Shown: positions 36,052-46,843, counted from the first letter of the stretch. The stretch is 64,000 bases of DNA from Flavobacteriales bacterium (GCA_002862785.1 PKDZ01000040.1:61832-125831); one strand, 5' to 3'. Program-made: numbers and translations. The notes: generated by a model not told the origin, from the sequence alone.

Positions 36052-37953
36052 ATGTATGCTCTGCCTTCTCGATTGCACTTGTTCACCGCAATCCTTGGAT
36101 TGCTCGTATTTGGTCCATTCACACCCCAATGCGGATTGGCTCAGCGAAAGCGTCCGGTCGTGGACAAGATGGAGCCTCCCCACTGGTGGAACGGCGGGAC
36201 CGAGCGGGAATTCGTGCTGGTCCTTCACGGACCTGCACTCGCCGGATGCACTGTGTCGACGGAAGAACCAAGGCTGAGCGTCTTGGCCAACGAACGGCGG
36301 GAGCATGACGATTACTTGTTTGTCCGCATGAGGGTTGAGCCGGGATGCACCCTTGGGATCAAGTCCCTCTCTCTCACCAATGAGAAGGGCCGGTCCACCC
36401 CCCTTTCCTTCCCCATTCTGGACGCCCGGATTCGACCGGTCGGTGGACAAGGGGTTGAATCGGGGTCCACGATGTACTTGATCATGCCGGATCGCTTTGC
36501 CAATGGCGACCCGTCCAACGACACGGTCGAGGGATTGCGCGAACGCGGTGTCGACCGCAGTGAGATGTATGCCCGCCATGGAGGCGACCTGCAGGGCATC
36601 GCCCAGCACGTGGACTATCTCGATGCTCTGGGCGTGGATGCCGTTTGGCTCAACCCCGTGCTCCTCAACGACCAACCCGAGGCGAGCTATCACGGATATG
36701 CCGTGACCGACCATTATCAGGTCGACCCCAGACTGGGCGGAAACTCAGCGTACCGGGACATGGTCGCCGCCTGCCACCAACAAGACATTCGGGTCATCCA
36801 AGACGTCATCTTCAACCACTGGGGGCACAACCACTGGATGGTCCAGGAGCTGCCCGACAGCAGCTGGCTGCATCAATGGCCGGAGTTCACCCTGACCAAC
36901 TACAACTGCAATGTGATGACGGACCCCCATGCCGTCCCTGAGGAAGTGGAGCAATTCAACAAGGGGTGGTTTGTCCGGCAGATGCCCGACCTCGCACCCA
37001 ACCAAGACCCGCTGCTCGCCGATTTGCTGGTCCAAAATGCGCTCTGGTGGATTTCCGAAGTGGGAGTCGACGGATTTCGCATCGACACTTATCCCTATTC
37101 GGACCAGGCCTTCATGGCCTCCTTCGCGGAGCGCATCCTGCGACACCATCCCGACGTGTTCCTGTTCGGCGAATGCTGGGTGTCCAGTCCTTCAGCGCAG
37201 GCCACCTACATCTCAGGCAGTTCGGTCAGCATGTCAGACTCCCACCTGGAGAGCGTGAAGGATTTCCAGCTGCATTTTGCCCTGCGCGATGCCATCGGTG
37301 AAGCGCCTAGCTGGCGGACCGGCATCACCCGGGTCCATGGCGTTCTGGGGCAAGACGGTGTTTACCCTGACCCCAACCGGCTGGTGACGTTCGTCGACAA
37401 CCACGACACGGACCGTTGGCACAGCGTGGCCGGGGACCTGCCCAGGACCCGCTACGGCATTGGGCTCGTCATGATGACCCGGGGCCTTCCCTGCCTGTAT
37501 TATGGCACGGAGATCGGCATGGACGGGTTCGCCGCACCCGATGGGCTCGTTCGCGGTGACTTTCCGGGCGGATGGGCAGAAGACGCCCGCAGCGCCTTCA
37601 CCTCCGACGAGCGCAACCAGGAGGAAGAACAATTGTGGCGGTTCACCGCGGCACTGGGGCAAGCCCGGCGTCAATACCGCCAGGCCTTTTCGTCCCCCAT
37701 GGCCCACCTCATTCCACGGGGCGGTCAGTATCACTTTCTGCGCTCGGATGGCCGCCAACACCTGTTGGTCCTGACCAACGCATCGGACGAACCTGCTGAG
37801 CTGAATTGGTCACAGTTGGCACCTCTTCGCCGAAATGCAGAGGAATGTCGATCCGTTCTTGGCGCCGCGGGAGATGGTCCGGCTGCTTTGGAATGGGGCG
37901 ACTCCGTGACCCTCAAGCCCTGGCATTTCGCAGTGTATCGAATCGACGACTGA
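36052..37953 (+). CDS. GH13 cyclomaltodextrinase/neopullulanase-like enzyme, secreted
   Basis: N-terminal 'PPHWWNGG' cyclomaltodextrinase-N-like domain; 'DVIFNHWGHNHW', 'GVDGFRIDTYPY', 'FGECWV', 'FVDNHDTDRW'. Confidence 0.94.
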   Translation: MYALPSRLHLFTAILGLLVFGPFTPQCGLAQRKRPVVDKMEPPHWWNGGTEREFVLVLHGPALAGCTVSTEEPRLSVLANERREHDDYLFVRMRVEPGCTLGIKSLSLTNEKGRSTPLSFPILDARIRPVGGQGVESGSTMYLIMPDRFANGDPSNDTVEGLRERGVDRSEMYARHGGDLQGIAQHVDYLDALGVDAVWLNPVLLNDQPEASYHGYAVTDHYQVDPRLGGNSAYRDMVAACHQQDIRVIQDVIFNHWGHNHWMVQELPDSSWLHQWPEFTLTNYNCNVMTDPHAVPEEVEQFNKGWFVRQMPDLAPNQDPLLADLLVQNALWWISEVGVDGFRIDTYPYSDQAFMASFAERILRHHPDVFLFGECWVSSPSAQATYISGSSVSMSDSHLESVKDFQLHFALRDAIGEAPSWRTGITRVHGVLGQDGVYPDPNRLVTFVDNHDTDRWHSVAGDLPRTRYGIGLVMMTRGLPCLYYGTEIGMDGFAAPDGLVRGDFPGGWAEDARSAFTSDERNQEEEQLWRFTAALGQARRQYRQAFSSPMAHLIPRGGQYHFLRSDGRQHLLVLTNASDEPAELNWSQLAPLRRNAEECRSVLGAAGDGPAALEWGDSVTLKPWHFAVYRIDD

Positions 37954-37966
37954 TACCGACTGGAGA

Positions 37967-38431
37967 TCAGGAGCCGGTGATGGCCTTGCGCCACGGCTCA
38001 TGGACTCGGCACACCTTGCCGGCCACCGTGTCCCAACTCACCAGGGTCGTAGCTCCGCGAAAGGCCAGCCCCACCGCATGCTCATCCCCTCCTCGCAAGA
38101 CAAAGCCCTCATACCGGACATGGATGCTGGAATTCCCCATGCCAGAGGCGCCGACGCGGATGATGAGGCGGTCGCCGGGGTTCACCGGCTTCAGGTAATC
38201 CATCTCATTGCGGGCGACCAGCACGCCGTGCTTTTCAAAATCCCACTTCTCTGGGATGCAGGCTTCGAACCAAGCGATCCGCGCCTCCTCGAGGAAGGAG
38301 AAATACTTCGCATTGTTGACGTGGCCGAAAAGATCCATGTCACTATAGCGAATGGACACCTCATAGTCTACCACGGGGCCCATGGCCTCGAAGGGTTGGT
38401 CCATCGGATTGGAAGGTGCGGAATCGGTCAT
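37967..38431 (-). CDS. Acyl-CoA thioesterase, 4HBT hotdog family
   Basis: 'SIRYSDMDLFGHVNNAKYFSFLEEARIAWF', 'YLKPVNPGDRLIIRVGASGMGNSSI'. Confidence 0.9.
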   Translation of the reverse strand: MTDSAPSNPMDQPFEAMGPVVDYEVSIRYSDMDLFGHVNNAKYFSFLEEARIAWFEACIPEKWDFEKHGVLVARNEMDYLKPVNPGDRLIIRVGASGMGNSSIHVRYEGFVLRGGDEHAVGLAFRGATTLVSWDTVAGKVCRVHEPWRKAITGS

Positions 38432-38615
38432 CTGGAGATCAAACGGGGGACAAATTTCGCCCATCCTCCCGGAACCCGCGCCATTCCTGCATTTCCGGGT
38501 TTTTCCAAAATTGAGCCAGGTTTATCCACAAACTGAATAAAAAAGCCCGGAAGGCCGCGCGGGACGGGGGATTTCGCATATACATTTGAGCAGTTCACAA
38601 CCCAATAAGAACATC

Positions 38616-38888
38616 ATGAACAAATCAGAACTCCGTGATGCCATGGCCGAAGGCGCTGGCATCAGCAAGGCCGACGCCGGCCGCGCCCTCGACGCTTTCA
38701 TCGACGCCACCAGCAACGCCCTCAAGGGTGGAGAGCGCGTGGCCCTGGTGGGCTTCGGCTCCTTCTCCGTGACGCACCGTGAGGCTCGCAAGGGTCGCAA
38801 CCCGCAGACCGGCAAGGAAATCACCATCGCCGCCAAGAACGTGGTGAAGTTCAAGCCCGGTGCCGAGCTGAACGAGAAGGTCAAGTAA
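38616..38888 (+). CDS. HU-family DNA-binding protein
   Basis: '[69 protein letters not shown]'. Confidence 0.97.
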   Translation: MNKSELRDAMAEGAGISKADAGRALDAFIDATSNALKGGERVALVGFGSFSVTHREARKGRNPQTGKEITIAAKNVVKFKPGAELNEKVK

Positions 38889-38908
38889 TCCTTCCCACAG
38901 AAGATACA

Positions 38909-38946
38909 ATCCCCGGACTGCCTCGTGCGGTCCGGGGATTTTCTTT
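38909..38946 (+). terminator. Rho-independent terminator after HU gene
   Basis: aatCCCCGGAC-tgcctcgtgcg-GTCCGGGGattttcttt. Confidence 0.8.
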
Positions 38947-38952
38947 GCCACC

Positions 38953-39636
38953 ATGGACGACCGCTACGCCCTCCTCTCCCCGTATCTGACCGAAGCGCGA
39001 AAGCGGCGCTTTGCCGAGGTCCTCGGGCAGCGGACGAATTGGGTGACGGCGGTGACCGAAGACCTATTCGACCCGCACAACATCTCCGCTGTGCTCCGCA
39101 GTTGTGATGGCTTCGGCATCCAAGGAGCGCACATCATCGAGGTAAACAACCCGTACCGTGTGTCCCCTGGGGTCGCCAAAGGCGCAGCCAAATGGCTGGA
39201 CATCGAACGCCACACCGACACCACCCATGCCCTGCGGGACCTGAAGTCCCGCGGTTTTGCCATCTGTTGCACCACCCCACACACCGACGATACCACCCCC
39301 GAGGAACTGCCGCTCGACCGGCCGGTCGCACTGGTCTTCGGATCGGAAGGACCCGGCATCACGGATGCCGCTCGAGCGGAAGCCGATCACTTCGTCCGCA
39401 TTCCCATGTATGGCTTCACAGAAAGCTTCAACATCTCGGTGGCCGCAGCACTGACCCTCCAGACGGTAACCCGGCGGGTCCGGGCCTCGGGCAACATCGA
39501 TTGGCGGCTTCCGGAATCGGAGCACCCGCGCATTCTCGGGGATTGGGCCTTTCGCACGGTCAAGGATGCGCAAGGGCTGCTCGACCGTGTCCGCTCCGGT
39601 GAGGTTCCGCCCTCTCACCACGCTCCCTCGGCATGA
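38953..39636 (+). CDS. TrmH/SpoU-family RNA 2'-O-methyltransferase
   Basis: 'VTEDLFDPHNISAVLRSCDGFGIQGAHII', 'VALVFGSEGPGIT', 'IPMYGFTESFNISVAAALTL'. Confidence 0.94.
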   Translation: MDDRYALLSPYLTEARKRRFAEVLGQRTNWVTAVTEDLFDPHNISAVLRSCDGFGIQGAHIIEVNNPYRVSPGVAKGAAKWLDIERHTDTTHALRDLKSRGFAICCTTPHTDDTTPEELPLDRPVALVFGSEGPGITDAARAEADHFVRIPMYGFTESFNISVAAALTLQTVTRRVRASGNIDWRLPESEHPRILGDWAFRTVKDAQGLLDRVRSGEVPPSHHAPSA

Positions 39637-40964
39637 TCCAGGATGTCCTGAAGACCGATTACTGGTCCATCCTTCGCCTCGCTCTGCCCGTCTCGGCCGG
39701 GACCTTCATGCAGTTCCTGGTCGTCCTGACCGACAACTACTTCCTGAGCCGAACCTCGGATGTGGCGCTCAATGGCGCCGGCAATGCGGGCGTTCTCTAC
39801 ATCACCCTCGCCATGATTGGTGCGGGCTTCTGCAACACCGGGCAAATCCTGATTGCCCGAAGGATGGGCGAAGGGCAGATGGAGGAAACGCTCAGCATCC
39901 TGTCCACCGGACTTCGCGTGGCCGGTGCCGTGGGCCTCTGTCTCGTCCTGTTTGTCGCGTTGGGCCTGCAGGCCGGATTCGCCGGGGTCTTTCGCGACGC
40001 AGAGACGGGCCAGGTCTTTGCCGAATTCATGGGCATCCGAAAATGGGGGTATCTGCCCTCCTTCCTCGTGATGATGCTCAATGCCTTCTTCATGGGCACC
40101 GCACGCTCCCGCATCCTGATGTGGGCCATGATCACCACCGGCACGATCAATGTCATCGGCGATGCCCTTCTGATCGAGGGCACACGGTGGATTCCCGCCT
40201 TGGGAGCGCGAGGCGCCGCATGGGCGAGCCTCACCGCGGAAAGCACCGGCCTGCTCGTCCTCTTCGGCCATGCGATGCGGCACCACGGCCGCGCCATCTG
40301 GACCTCTTCCCTGCTTGCCCGGGAGCGGCTGAATGCCTGGTTCCGGCTCGCGGCTCCGATGGTGGCCCAATTGACCCTGACGCTCGGCACCTGGAGCCTG
40401 TTCTTCTTCTTGGTCGAGCAGGTCGGCGTGCTCGAACTCAAAGTGAGTCACATTGCCCGCAACTTCTTCATGCTGGCCTTCGTGGTCTCCCAGGGCGTGC
40501 AGCAAACCACCCGGACTTTCGTGAGCGGCCTGCTCGGAGCCGGAAGAAAAGAGGAGCTGCATGGGGCGATGCGCCGGCTGTTCGTCGTCAACCTCTGCGG
40601 CGTCCTCCTGATGGCCCATGGCGGACTGTTCTACCCGAGCCTTTTGGCTTCCCCCTTCTTCGAGGATCCTGCCGAGCTCGAGGCGGCGGCACGCACCCTG
40701 CCGGTCCTCTTTCTCGCCATGGTGATATACAGCGGCAGCTCGGTGCTATTGAGCACCATCCAAGGCAGCGGACACACCACACCGGCCCTCGTCATCGAGG
40801 TCTCCGCACTCGTGGTCTACACCTCGCTCGCGGTCACCCTGACCCTGATCCATCCCCAGCCGGTCTGGAGAATTTGGTGGGTAGAGTGGTCCTACTTCAG
40901 TGGAATCGGGCTCGGCTCCGTCCTCTTCCTCCTCCGGTGGGACTGGAAATCCAAGGTCCTCTGA
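39633..40964 (+). CDS. MATE-family efflux transporter
   Basis: ~12 hydrophobic segments; 'RLALPVSAGTFMQFLVVLTDNYFLSR'; ATGA overlap with upstream gene. Confidence 0.9.
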   Translation: MIQDVLKTDYWSILRLALPVSAGTFMQFLVVLTDNYFLSRTSDVALNGAGNAGVLYITLAMIGAGFCNTGQILIARRMGEGQMEETLSILSTGLRVAGAVGLCLVLFVALGLQAGFAGVFRDAETGQVFAEFMGIRKWGYLPSFLVMMLNAFFMGTARSRILMWAMITTGTINVIGDALLIEGTRWIPALGARGAAWASLTAESTGLLVLFGHAMRHHGRAIWTSSLLARERLNAWFRLAAPMVAQLTLTLGTWSLFFFLVEQVGVLELKVSHIARNFFMLAFVVSQGVQQTTRTFVSGLLGAGRKEELHGAMRRLFVVNLCGVLLMAHGGLFYPSLLASPFFEDPAELEAAARTLPVLFLAMVIYSGSSVLLSTIQGSGHTTPALVIEVSALVVYTSLAVTLTLIHPQPVWRIWWVEWSYFSGIGLGSVLFLLRWDWKSKVL

Positions 40965-40998
40965 GGCCCCCAACGGTGGCTACCTTCGCGCCGCATCC

Positions 40999-41967
40999 AT
41001 GATGACCTCTCGACTGCGCATCGTTTTCTTCGGTACCCCCGATTTCGCGGAAGCCAGCCTTCGGGCGCTGGCAGCCTCGAACCACGAGGTCGTGGGCGTG
41101 GTGACCGCGCCAGACCGCAAGGCGGGTCGGGGCCAGCAGCTGCAGGCGTGCCAGGTCAAGGAAGCCGCACTCGAACTCGATCTCCCCATCGCCCAGCCAG
41201 AAAAGCTTCGCGCTCCGGAGTTTCTCGACCAGTTGAAACGGTGGAATGCCGACCTGTTTGCGGTGGTGGCCTTCCGGATGCTGCCGGAGGTCGTCTGGTC
41301 CATGCCCCCGATGGGAACGGTCAACGTCCACGGCAGTCTGTTGCCCGACTTTCGGGGGGCGGCTCCCATCCAACACGCCATTGCGGCCGGCGTGGAGCGC
41401 ACTGGCGTCACCTCGTTCTTCATCACCCGGGACATCGACACAGGCGGCCTTCTGCTCCAACGCTCGACACCGGTCACCCCACAGGATACCGCGGGCAGCG
41501 TCTACGGCCGTCTGATGGAGGAAGGCGCTGGCCTCATGGTTGACACGGCGGACGCGTTGGCCGACGGTCCGCTACAGGGCGTGCCGCAGGACCAGCTTCT
41601 CCGTGGCGATGAGCGCGACGCCCCCAAGCTGTTTCGGCAGGACGGGCGTGTCGATTGGCGGAAGTCTCCTCGCGAGGTGGCGGACTTCATCAGGGGCATG
41701 ACGCCGTTCCCAGGTGCCTGGACGACGCTCAACGGAGCCACAATGAAGATCAAAGAACCGCGGCTCCCGGACGCTGCGGACGGCGCTCCGACCGGACTGA
41801 TTCCAGGTCAGTGCCAGATCGAAGGCGACCGGTTTTGGGTGGGCACCGCCGGGGGTAGCCTCGAAATCGTTCAGGGCCAATTTGCAGGGAAACCCTTCCT
41901 GCCGGTCATCGAAATCCTGCGGGGCTATCGCTTCCCTGTGGATTCGCTGGGAACCGATGGACACTGA
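40999..41967 (+). CDS. fmt: Methionyl-tRNA formyltransferase
   Basis: 'RIVFFGTPDFAEASLRAL', 'VVTAPDRKAGRGQQL', 'NVHGSLLPDFRGAAPIQHAIAAG', 'FIRGMTPFPGAWT'. Confidence 0.97.
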   Translation: MMTSRLRIVFFGTPDFAEASLRALAASNHEVVGVVTAPDRKAGRGQQLQACQVKEAALELDLPIAQPEKLRAPEFLDQLKRWNADLFAVVAFRMLPEVVWSMPPMGTVNVHGSLLPDFRGAAPIQHAIAAGVERTGVTSFFITRDIDTGGLLLQRSTPVTPQDTAGSVYGRLMEEGAGLMVDTADALADGPLQGVPQDQLLRGDERDAPKLFRQDGRVDWRKSPREVADFIRGMTPFPGAWTTLNGATMKIKEPRLPDAADGAPTGLIPGQCQIEGDRFWVGTAGGSLEIVQGQFAGKPFLPVIEILRGYRFPVDSLGTDGH

Positions 41968-41973
41968 AGCCGC

Positions 41974-44900
41974 TCACCGTTCCGGACCGTACGCTTCGAG
42001 AAGCAGGTCGAGGATGTCCGTGGCCGATTGGACCACCGGTGTTCCCGGGCCGAAAATGGCCGTGGCTCCTGAATCATACAGGGACGCATAGTCTTCCCGG
42101 GGAATCACGCCCCCGACGACGATCAGCATGTCTTCGCGTCCATGGGTCCGCAGGGCCTCGACAAGGGCGGGAACCAGGACGAGATGCCCGGCGGCCAAAG
42201 TGGACACGCCCACCACATGGACGTCGTTCTCCACAGCCTGACGGGCCACTTCCTCTGGAGTCTGGAACAGAGAGCCCAAGTCCACATCGAACCCAAGATC
42301 CGCGAAGGCGCTGGCGATCACCTTGGCACCACGGTCGTGGCCGTCCTGGCCCATCTTGGCCACGAGAATTCGGGGCTGTCTGCCCTCCATGTCCGCAAAC
42401 CGTTTGGCTTTCTCCACCGCCATTCTGAATTCCTCCCGCTCACCGAGCTGTTTCCGGAAAATACCCCGCACCGGACGAACCACGGGCACATGGCGTCCGA
42501 AGACCCGCTCGAGCGCATCGGAAATCTCTCCCAGGGTGCACCGCACCCGGGCTGCCTGAACTGCAGCCTTCAGAAGATTTCCATCCGACCGAGCGGCCGA
42601 TTCCATCGCATCCAATGCCCCGCGTACCTCCTCTTCATTTCGCTTGCCCCTCAGCGAGTGAAGACAATCAAGTTGACCCTGCAGAACGGTTTCATGCTCC
42701 ACTTTGAGCACCTCGAGGTTGTCGGGAGCTTGACCGGCGAAAAGGTTGAGTCCGATGATGCGGTCCAGACCCGCGTCAATCCGGGATTGCTTCTCCGCCG
42801 CTGCCGTCTCGATGCCCTGCATGGGCAGGCCAAGGTCAATGGCCCGCGGCATTCCTCCGGCTTTCTCCATCTCGTCGATGATGGCCTCGGCCCGCTTGAT
42901 GAGGTCCTGGGTCCGTTCGGCTACGGTCTCATCGCCACCGAGTGGATCCACCCACCGCGTGGTGCCCGCCTCCTCCTGCAGGATCAACTGGGTGTTCCGG
43001 GCAATGCGGGCGGAGTCTTCCGTCGGCAGGGCGATGGCCTCGTCCAGTGAATTCGTGTGCAGACTCTGCGTGCCGCCCCAAGCGGCGGCCAGGGCTTCGA
43101 TGGCCGTGCGGGAGACGTTGTTGAGTGGGTCCTGTTCCGTGAGCGTCCAACCACTGGTTTGGCAATGGGTTCGCAACATGGACGAGCGGGGATTCTTCGG
43201 TTGGAACTGGGCCATCTGCTGCGCCCACAGGACCCTTCCCGCCCTGAGTTTGGCCACCTCGGTCACGAGGTCCATGCCGATGCCCCAGAAAAAGCTCAAC
43301 CGTGGAGCGAACTGGTCCACCTTCAGGCCAGCTCCGATGCCCGCCTTCACATAGGACAAGCCATTGGCGATGGTGTAGGCGAGCTCCAACTCCGCGGTCG
43401 CCCCCGCCTCCTGCATGTGGTACCCCGAAATGCTGATGGAATTGAATTTCGGCATGTTCGCCGCGGTGTAGGCGAAAATGTCGCTGATGATGCGCATGCT
43501 CGGAGATGGCGGATAGATGAAGGTGTTCCGCACCATGAACTCCTTCAGGATGTCGTTCTGAATCGTGCCGGTGAGGTCGGAGCCGGAAACGCCCTGTTCC
43601 TCGGCCGCCACGATGTAGAAAGCCATGATGGGCAACACGGCGCCATTCATGGTCATGGAGACGCTCATCCGATCCAGCGGAATGCCCTCGAACAACCGCT
43701 TCATGTCCTCCACGCTGTCGATGGCCACGCCGGCCTTTCCCACGTCGCCTGACACCCTCGGGTGGTCGCTGTCATACCCACGGTGGGTGGCCAGATCGAA
43801 CGCCACGCTGAGCCCCTTCTGCCCTTCGGCCAAGTTCTTTCGATAAAAGGCATTGGACGCCTCCGCCGTGCTGAAGCCCGCGTACTGTCGAATGGTCCAA
43901 GGACGCTGGGTGTACATGCTGGCATACGGTCCTCTCAAGTATGGTGGGCGGCCAGCCATGGCGGCTTCTTCGCCTGACGAACCCTCTCCGGCTGACGGGG
44001 TATCCACTTCGACAGGATCGATGGGCTCCATCGGTTGCCCCACCAGGTCGCGGGAGCGTTGGTCTCCCCAAGCGGCCAGATGACGGTCTACGGCGGTCAT
44101 CAGGGACTCGGCCAGGGCGTCCACCACAGGAGACACCAAGGCCCGCGGATGGGCCAGTCCAGACTCTTCCCTCAACAGGTGGAGCGCATTGCGGGACCAC
44201 TTGGCCGCATCTGGCAAATCGGATGCCGTTCCCTCGGGGTCCGGACGACCGGTCGCAATTGCATCCAAACCGGACAGCACACCGGCGGCGGAGGAGGTGA
44301 CGAGACGAATCAGATTGTCCCGACCGGAATCCCGAGACAGCCCGCTGGCATCGGGTACGGCACGCAGGCGGGGCCAGTCCTCCTCACCGACCCTGTCGGC
44401 CACGAGCCGTTTGAGAGCTTCGCTCTGGGCGAGCGCCACCACAGGGTCGCGGTCCAGAGTCAGGTCGAGGCTAATGCCGCCCGCATGGCCCAATGCCGTC
44501 ATGGCCTCCTCCAACGCCCGTATCAGCAGGGCCAACCTCGCCGAACGGGTATTGCCGGAACAGGCGTCATCCGAAATGAGGCAAACACGCAAATCCCGGC
44601 GCCCCATGGATTCGAGTGCTTGGCGATGAGCGGACAAATCCCCACCGGACCACCAGTCGAGCAACACTCCTCCCCCGACGGGAAGGCCTGCGGGATCCAC
44701 GTCGGTCTCGAGGGCCATGTCGCGCACCCATTCGATGTCGACATACTCCCGGATGACTCCGTCGAGCCAGACCGCCGGGCGGTCACACCCGATGAGGCGG
44801 ATGGCCTCCGCCCCGCCGATGAGGGCCGGCATGACCGCATCCGCGGAATGGACATCTTCAGAAAGTTGCCAGGGAACCGGCGACTCGGGACGGACCGATC

Positions 44901-45054
44901 GCACAGTCCGGTGGGGATGGTGGGCCGGAAGGACAATTTCACCATCGTCCAGCCGCACGTGGGTTCGGGGAGGATCGTCTCCCCTCCATGCGGCGACCAC
45001 GGCTTGCGTCCATGACGGCCAACCGTCCTGAGGCGAGGATGCTCCGGATTCCAT
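41974..45054 (-). CDS. Single-chain methylmalonyl-CoA mutase: small-subunit-like N half fused to catalytic/B12-binding large-subunit half
   Basis: '[70 protein letters not shown]', '[12 protein letters not shown]', B12 motif '[14 protein letters not shown]'; ~350 aa small-subunit-like region upstream. Confidence 0.93.
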   Translation of the reverse strand: MESGASSPQDGWPSWTQAVVAAWRGDDPPRTHVRLDDGEIVLPAHHPHRTVRSVRPESPVPWQLSEDVHSADAVMPALIGGAEAIRLIGCDRPAVWLDGVIREYVDIEWVRDMALETDVDPAGLPVGGGVLLDWWSGGDLSAHRQALESMGRRDLRVCLISDDACSGNTRSARLALLIRALEEAMTALGHAGGISLDLTLDRDPVVALAQSEALKRLVADRVGEEDWPRLRAVPDASGLSRDSGRDNLIRLVTSSAAGVLSGLDAIATGRPDPEGTASDLPDAAKWSRNALHLLREESGLAHPRALVSPVVDALAESLMTAVDRHLAAWGDQRSRDLVGQPMEPIDPVEVDTPSAGEGSSGEEAAMAGRPPYLRGPYASMYTQRPWTIRQYAGFSTAEASNAFYRKNLAEGQKGLSVAFDLATHRGYDSDHPRVSGDVGKAGVAIDSVEDMKRLFEGIPLDRMSVSMTMNGAVLPIMAFYIVAAEEQGVSGSDLTGTIQNDILKEFMVRNTFIYPPSPSMRIISDIFAYTAANMPKFNSISISGYHMQEAGATAELELAYTIANGLSYVKAGIGAGLKVDQFAPRLSFFWGIGMDLVTEVAKLRAGRVLWAQQMAQFQPKNPRSSMLRTHCQTSGWTLTEQDPLNNVSRTAIEALAAAWGGTQSLHTNSLDEAIALPTEDSARIARNTQLILQEEAGTTRWVDPLGGDETVAERTQDLIKRAEAIIDEMEKAGGMPRAIDLGLPMQGIETAAAEKQSRIDAGLDRIIGLNLFAGQAPDNLEVLKVEHETVLQGQLDCLHSLRGKRNEEEVRGALDAMESAARSDGNLLKAAVQAARVRCTLGEISDALERVFGRHVPVVRPVRGIFRKQLGEREEFRMAVEKAKRFADMEGRQPRILVAKMGQDGHDRGAKVIASAFADLGFDVDLGSLFQTPEEVARQAVENDVHVVGVSTLAAGHLVLVPALVEALRTHGREDMLIVVGGVIPREDYASLYDSGATAIFGPGTPVVQSATDILDLLLEAYGPER

Positions 45055-45081
45055 GCCGGCAAGTTAATCCGGGGCGCGGCC

Positions 45082-45089
45082 TAATTTCG
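45082..45089 (+). promoter_or_regulatory. Candidate -7 box TAATTTCG, 4 nt before ATG 45094
   Basis: Same 12-nt register. Confidence 0.4.
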
Positions 45090-45093
45090 GCCC

Positions 45094-45450
45094 ATGGACA
45101 GCCCATCGAGCCCTCTCCAGCCCACGGTGGACGTTTCGGTCTTCGCCGCCTCGGATTTGCGGGCCGGTACCATCCTCGAGGCGGAGCCGCTCGATCGGGC
45201 CCATCGGCCGGCCTATGTGCTCCGCATTGATTTCGGTCCCTTGGGCATCCTGAAATCGACGGCCCAGATCACGGTGGACCACAGCCCCGAAGACCTCGTC
45301 GGCCGAAAGGTGGTGGCCGTGGTCAACCTTCCACCCATGCAAGTCGGCCGGCACACGAGTCGATGCCTTGTCCTCGGCGCCGTCCACGGCCCGCATGTGG
45401 GCCTGCTCTCCGTCCCCGACACCGTGCCCGACGGCACCCGAATCCACTGA
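45094..45450 (+). CDS. csaA: CsaA-like tRNA-binding domain protein
   Basis: 'DLRAGTILEAEPLDRAHRPAYVLRIDFGPLGILKSTAQIT...LVGRKVVAVVNLPPMQVGRHTSRCLVLGA'. Confidence 0.92.
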   Translation: MDSPSSPLQPTVDVSVFAASDLRAGTILEAEPLDRAHRPAYVLRIDFGPLGILKSTAQITVDHSPEDLVGRKVVAVVNLPPMQVGRHTSRCLVLGAVHGPHVGLLSVPDTVPDGTRIH

Positions 45451-45454
45451 GATC

Positions 45455-45979
45455 ATGGAACTGGACATTCCCACACCCGCCATGGGCAAGGCCATCCTGC
45501 TGGACCGCGACGGCATCATCAACCACGACCCCGGCGATTACACGACGTCGGTCGACGAATTCCACATCCTGCCCACCGTCCTCGACGCCCTCAAACAATG
45601 GAAATCCGCCGGATACAAGCTCATCCTGATCACCAACCAGGGCGGCATCGCCAAGGGACGCTACGGGCATCGAGAAGTGGGCGAGATTCATGCCGTCCTT
45701 CAGTCGGCCTGTGAGGCGGCTGGGGCCCCGCTCGACGACATCTTTTACAGCCCCCATCACCCGGACTTCGGGGCCAGCTTGAGCCGCAAACCGGGGTCGC
45801 TCATGGTGGAGAAGGCCCTCGCTAAGCATCGGCTGAATCCCGACGCCTGTTGGATGTTCGGAGACAAGGCCCGGGACATCGAATGCGCCCTTGGGGCCGG
45901 CGTCCGGCACGGCGTCCTCGTCGAACCCAATGCGCCCCTCGGACAATGGGCCTCCCTGCCGCTGGGTGGGTGGGGTTAA
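45455..45979 (+). CDS. gmhB: HAD-IIIA phosphatase, D-glycero-D-manno-heptose 1,7-bisphosphate phosphatase type
   Basis: 'AILLDRDGIINHDPGDYTTSVDEFHILPTVLDAL', 'ILITNQGGIAKGRY', 'FYSPHHPDFGASLSRKPGSLMVEKAL', 'WMFGDKARDIECALGAGVRHGVLV'. Confidence 0.88.
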   Translation: MELDIPTPAMGKAILLDRDGIINHDPGDYTTSVDEFHILPTVLDALKQWKSAGYKLILITNQGGIAKGRYGHREVGEIHAVLQSACEAAGAPLDDIFYSPHHPDFGASLSRKPGSLMVEKALAKHRLNPDACWMFGDKARDIECALGAGVRHGVLVEPNAPLGQWASLPLGGWG

Positions 45980-45991
45980 CTTTGCGGCGTC

Positions 45992-46843
45992 TTGCCCCAC
46001 ATTCTCCACAACGGCCACCTTCTCCCGGAATCCTCGGGGGTTCCCATCCGGAACCGGGGATTCCTCTTTGCGGACGGCATCTTCGAGACCATCCGCATTG
46101 CCCACGGCAAGCCGTTGTTCCTAGAGGATCACCACAAGCGCATCCGAGAAGGGCTCAAAGCCCACCGCATTGATGCACCGCTCGGCTTCACACCTGCGAG
46201 CATCGAGCAGGACATCCGAACCCTGCTCGACGCCGAAGGCATCACCGGTGGCGCCCGCGTCCGCCTCACCCTGACGCGCAGCGGAGAGGGGTTCTACACA
46301 CCAGAGGACAGTGCGCTCGATGTGATCATGGTGGCCGCGCCCGTGGACACGGAAGGCTATGTCCTGAACGACAAGGGATGGTCCACGGACATCTATCCCG
46401 AAATGAAGTGCACGCCCAACCACCTCTCCCGGTTCAAGAACATCGCGTCCAACCTCTACGTGCAAAGCGGCATCTGGGCTCGAGCCAATGGCCTCGACAC
46501 CGCCCTCATCCAGAATGACCGGATGGGCATCATTGAGGGCACATCCTCCAACCTCTTCCTCGTTTCCAACGGAGTGCTGTACACGCCAGGCATCGACTCC
46601 GGCGCGACCGCCGGTGTGTTGCGGACGCAGGTCATCAACCTTGCGCTGGCCTCGGGCATGAAGGTCTACGAATGCAACCTCACACCGCAGAATCTTCTTG
46701 TGGCCGACGAAGTCTTCCTCACCAATGTCGTCCAAGGACTGCGCTGGGTGGGCAGTTACCGGACCAAGCGCTACTTCAACGGAGCCACCACCGAACTCGT
46801 GGACCGGCTCAACAGGCACATCCTCTCGGAGATTCAGGCCTGA
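45992..46843 (+). CDS. Aminotransferase class IV (BCAT / aminodeoxychorismate lyase-like)
   Basis: 'RNRGFLFADGIFETIRIAHGKPLFLEDHHKRI', 'KNIASNLYVQS', 'EGTSSNLFLVSNGVLYTP'; apparent TTG start at 45992. Confidence 0.9.
   Translation: MPHILHNGHLLPESSGVPIRNRGFLFADGIFETIRIAHGKPLFLEDHHKRIREGLKAHRIDAPLGFTPASIEQDIRTLLDAEGITGGARVRLTLTRSGEGFYTPEDSALDVIMVAAPVDTEGYVLNDKGWSTDIYPEMKCTPNHLSRFKNIASNLYVQSGIWARANGLDTALIQNDRMGIIEGTSSNLFLVSNGVLYTPGIDSGATAGVLRTQVINLALASGMKVYECNLTPQNLLVADEVFLTNVVQGLRWVGSYRTKRYFNGATTELVDRLNRHILSEIQA

Noticed and set aside
41974-45054. IcmF-type isobutyryl-CoA mutase fusion
   Set aside because: No MeaB-like GTPase domain (no P-loop seen) and B12 domain is C-terminal, not N-terminal.
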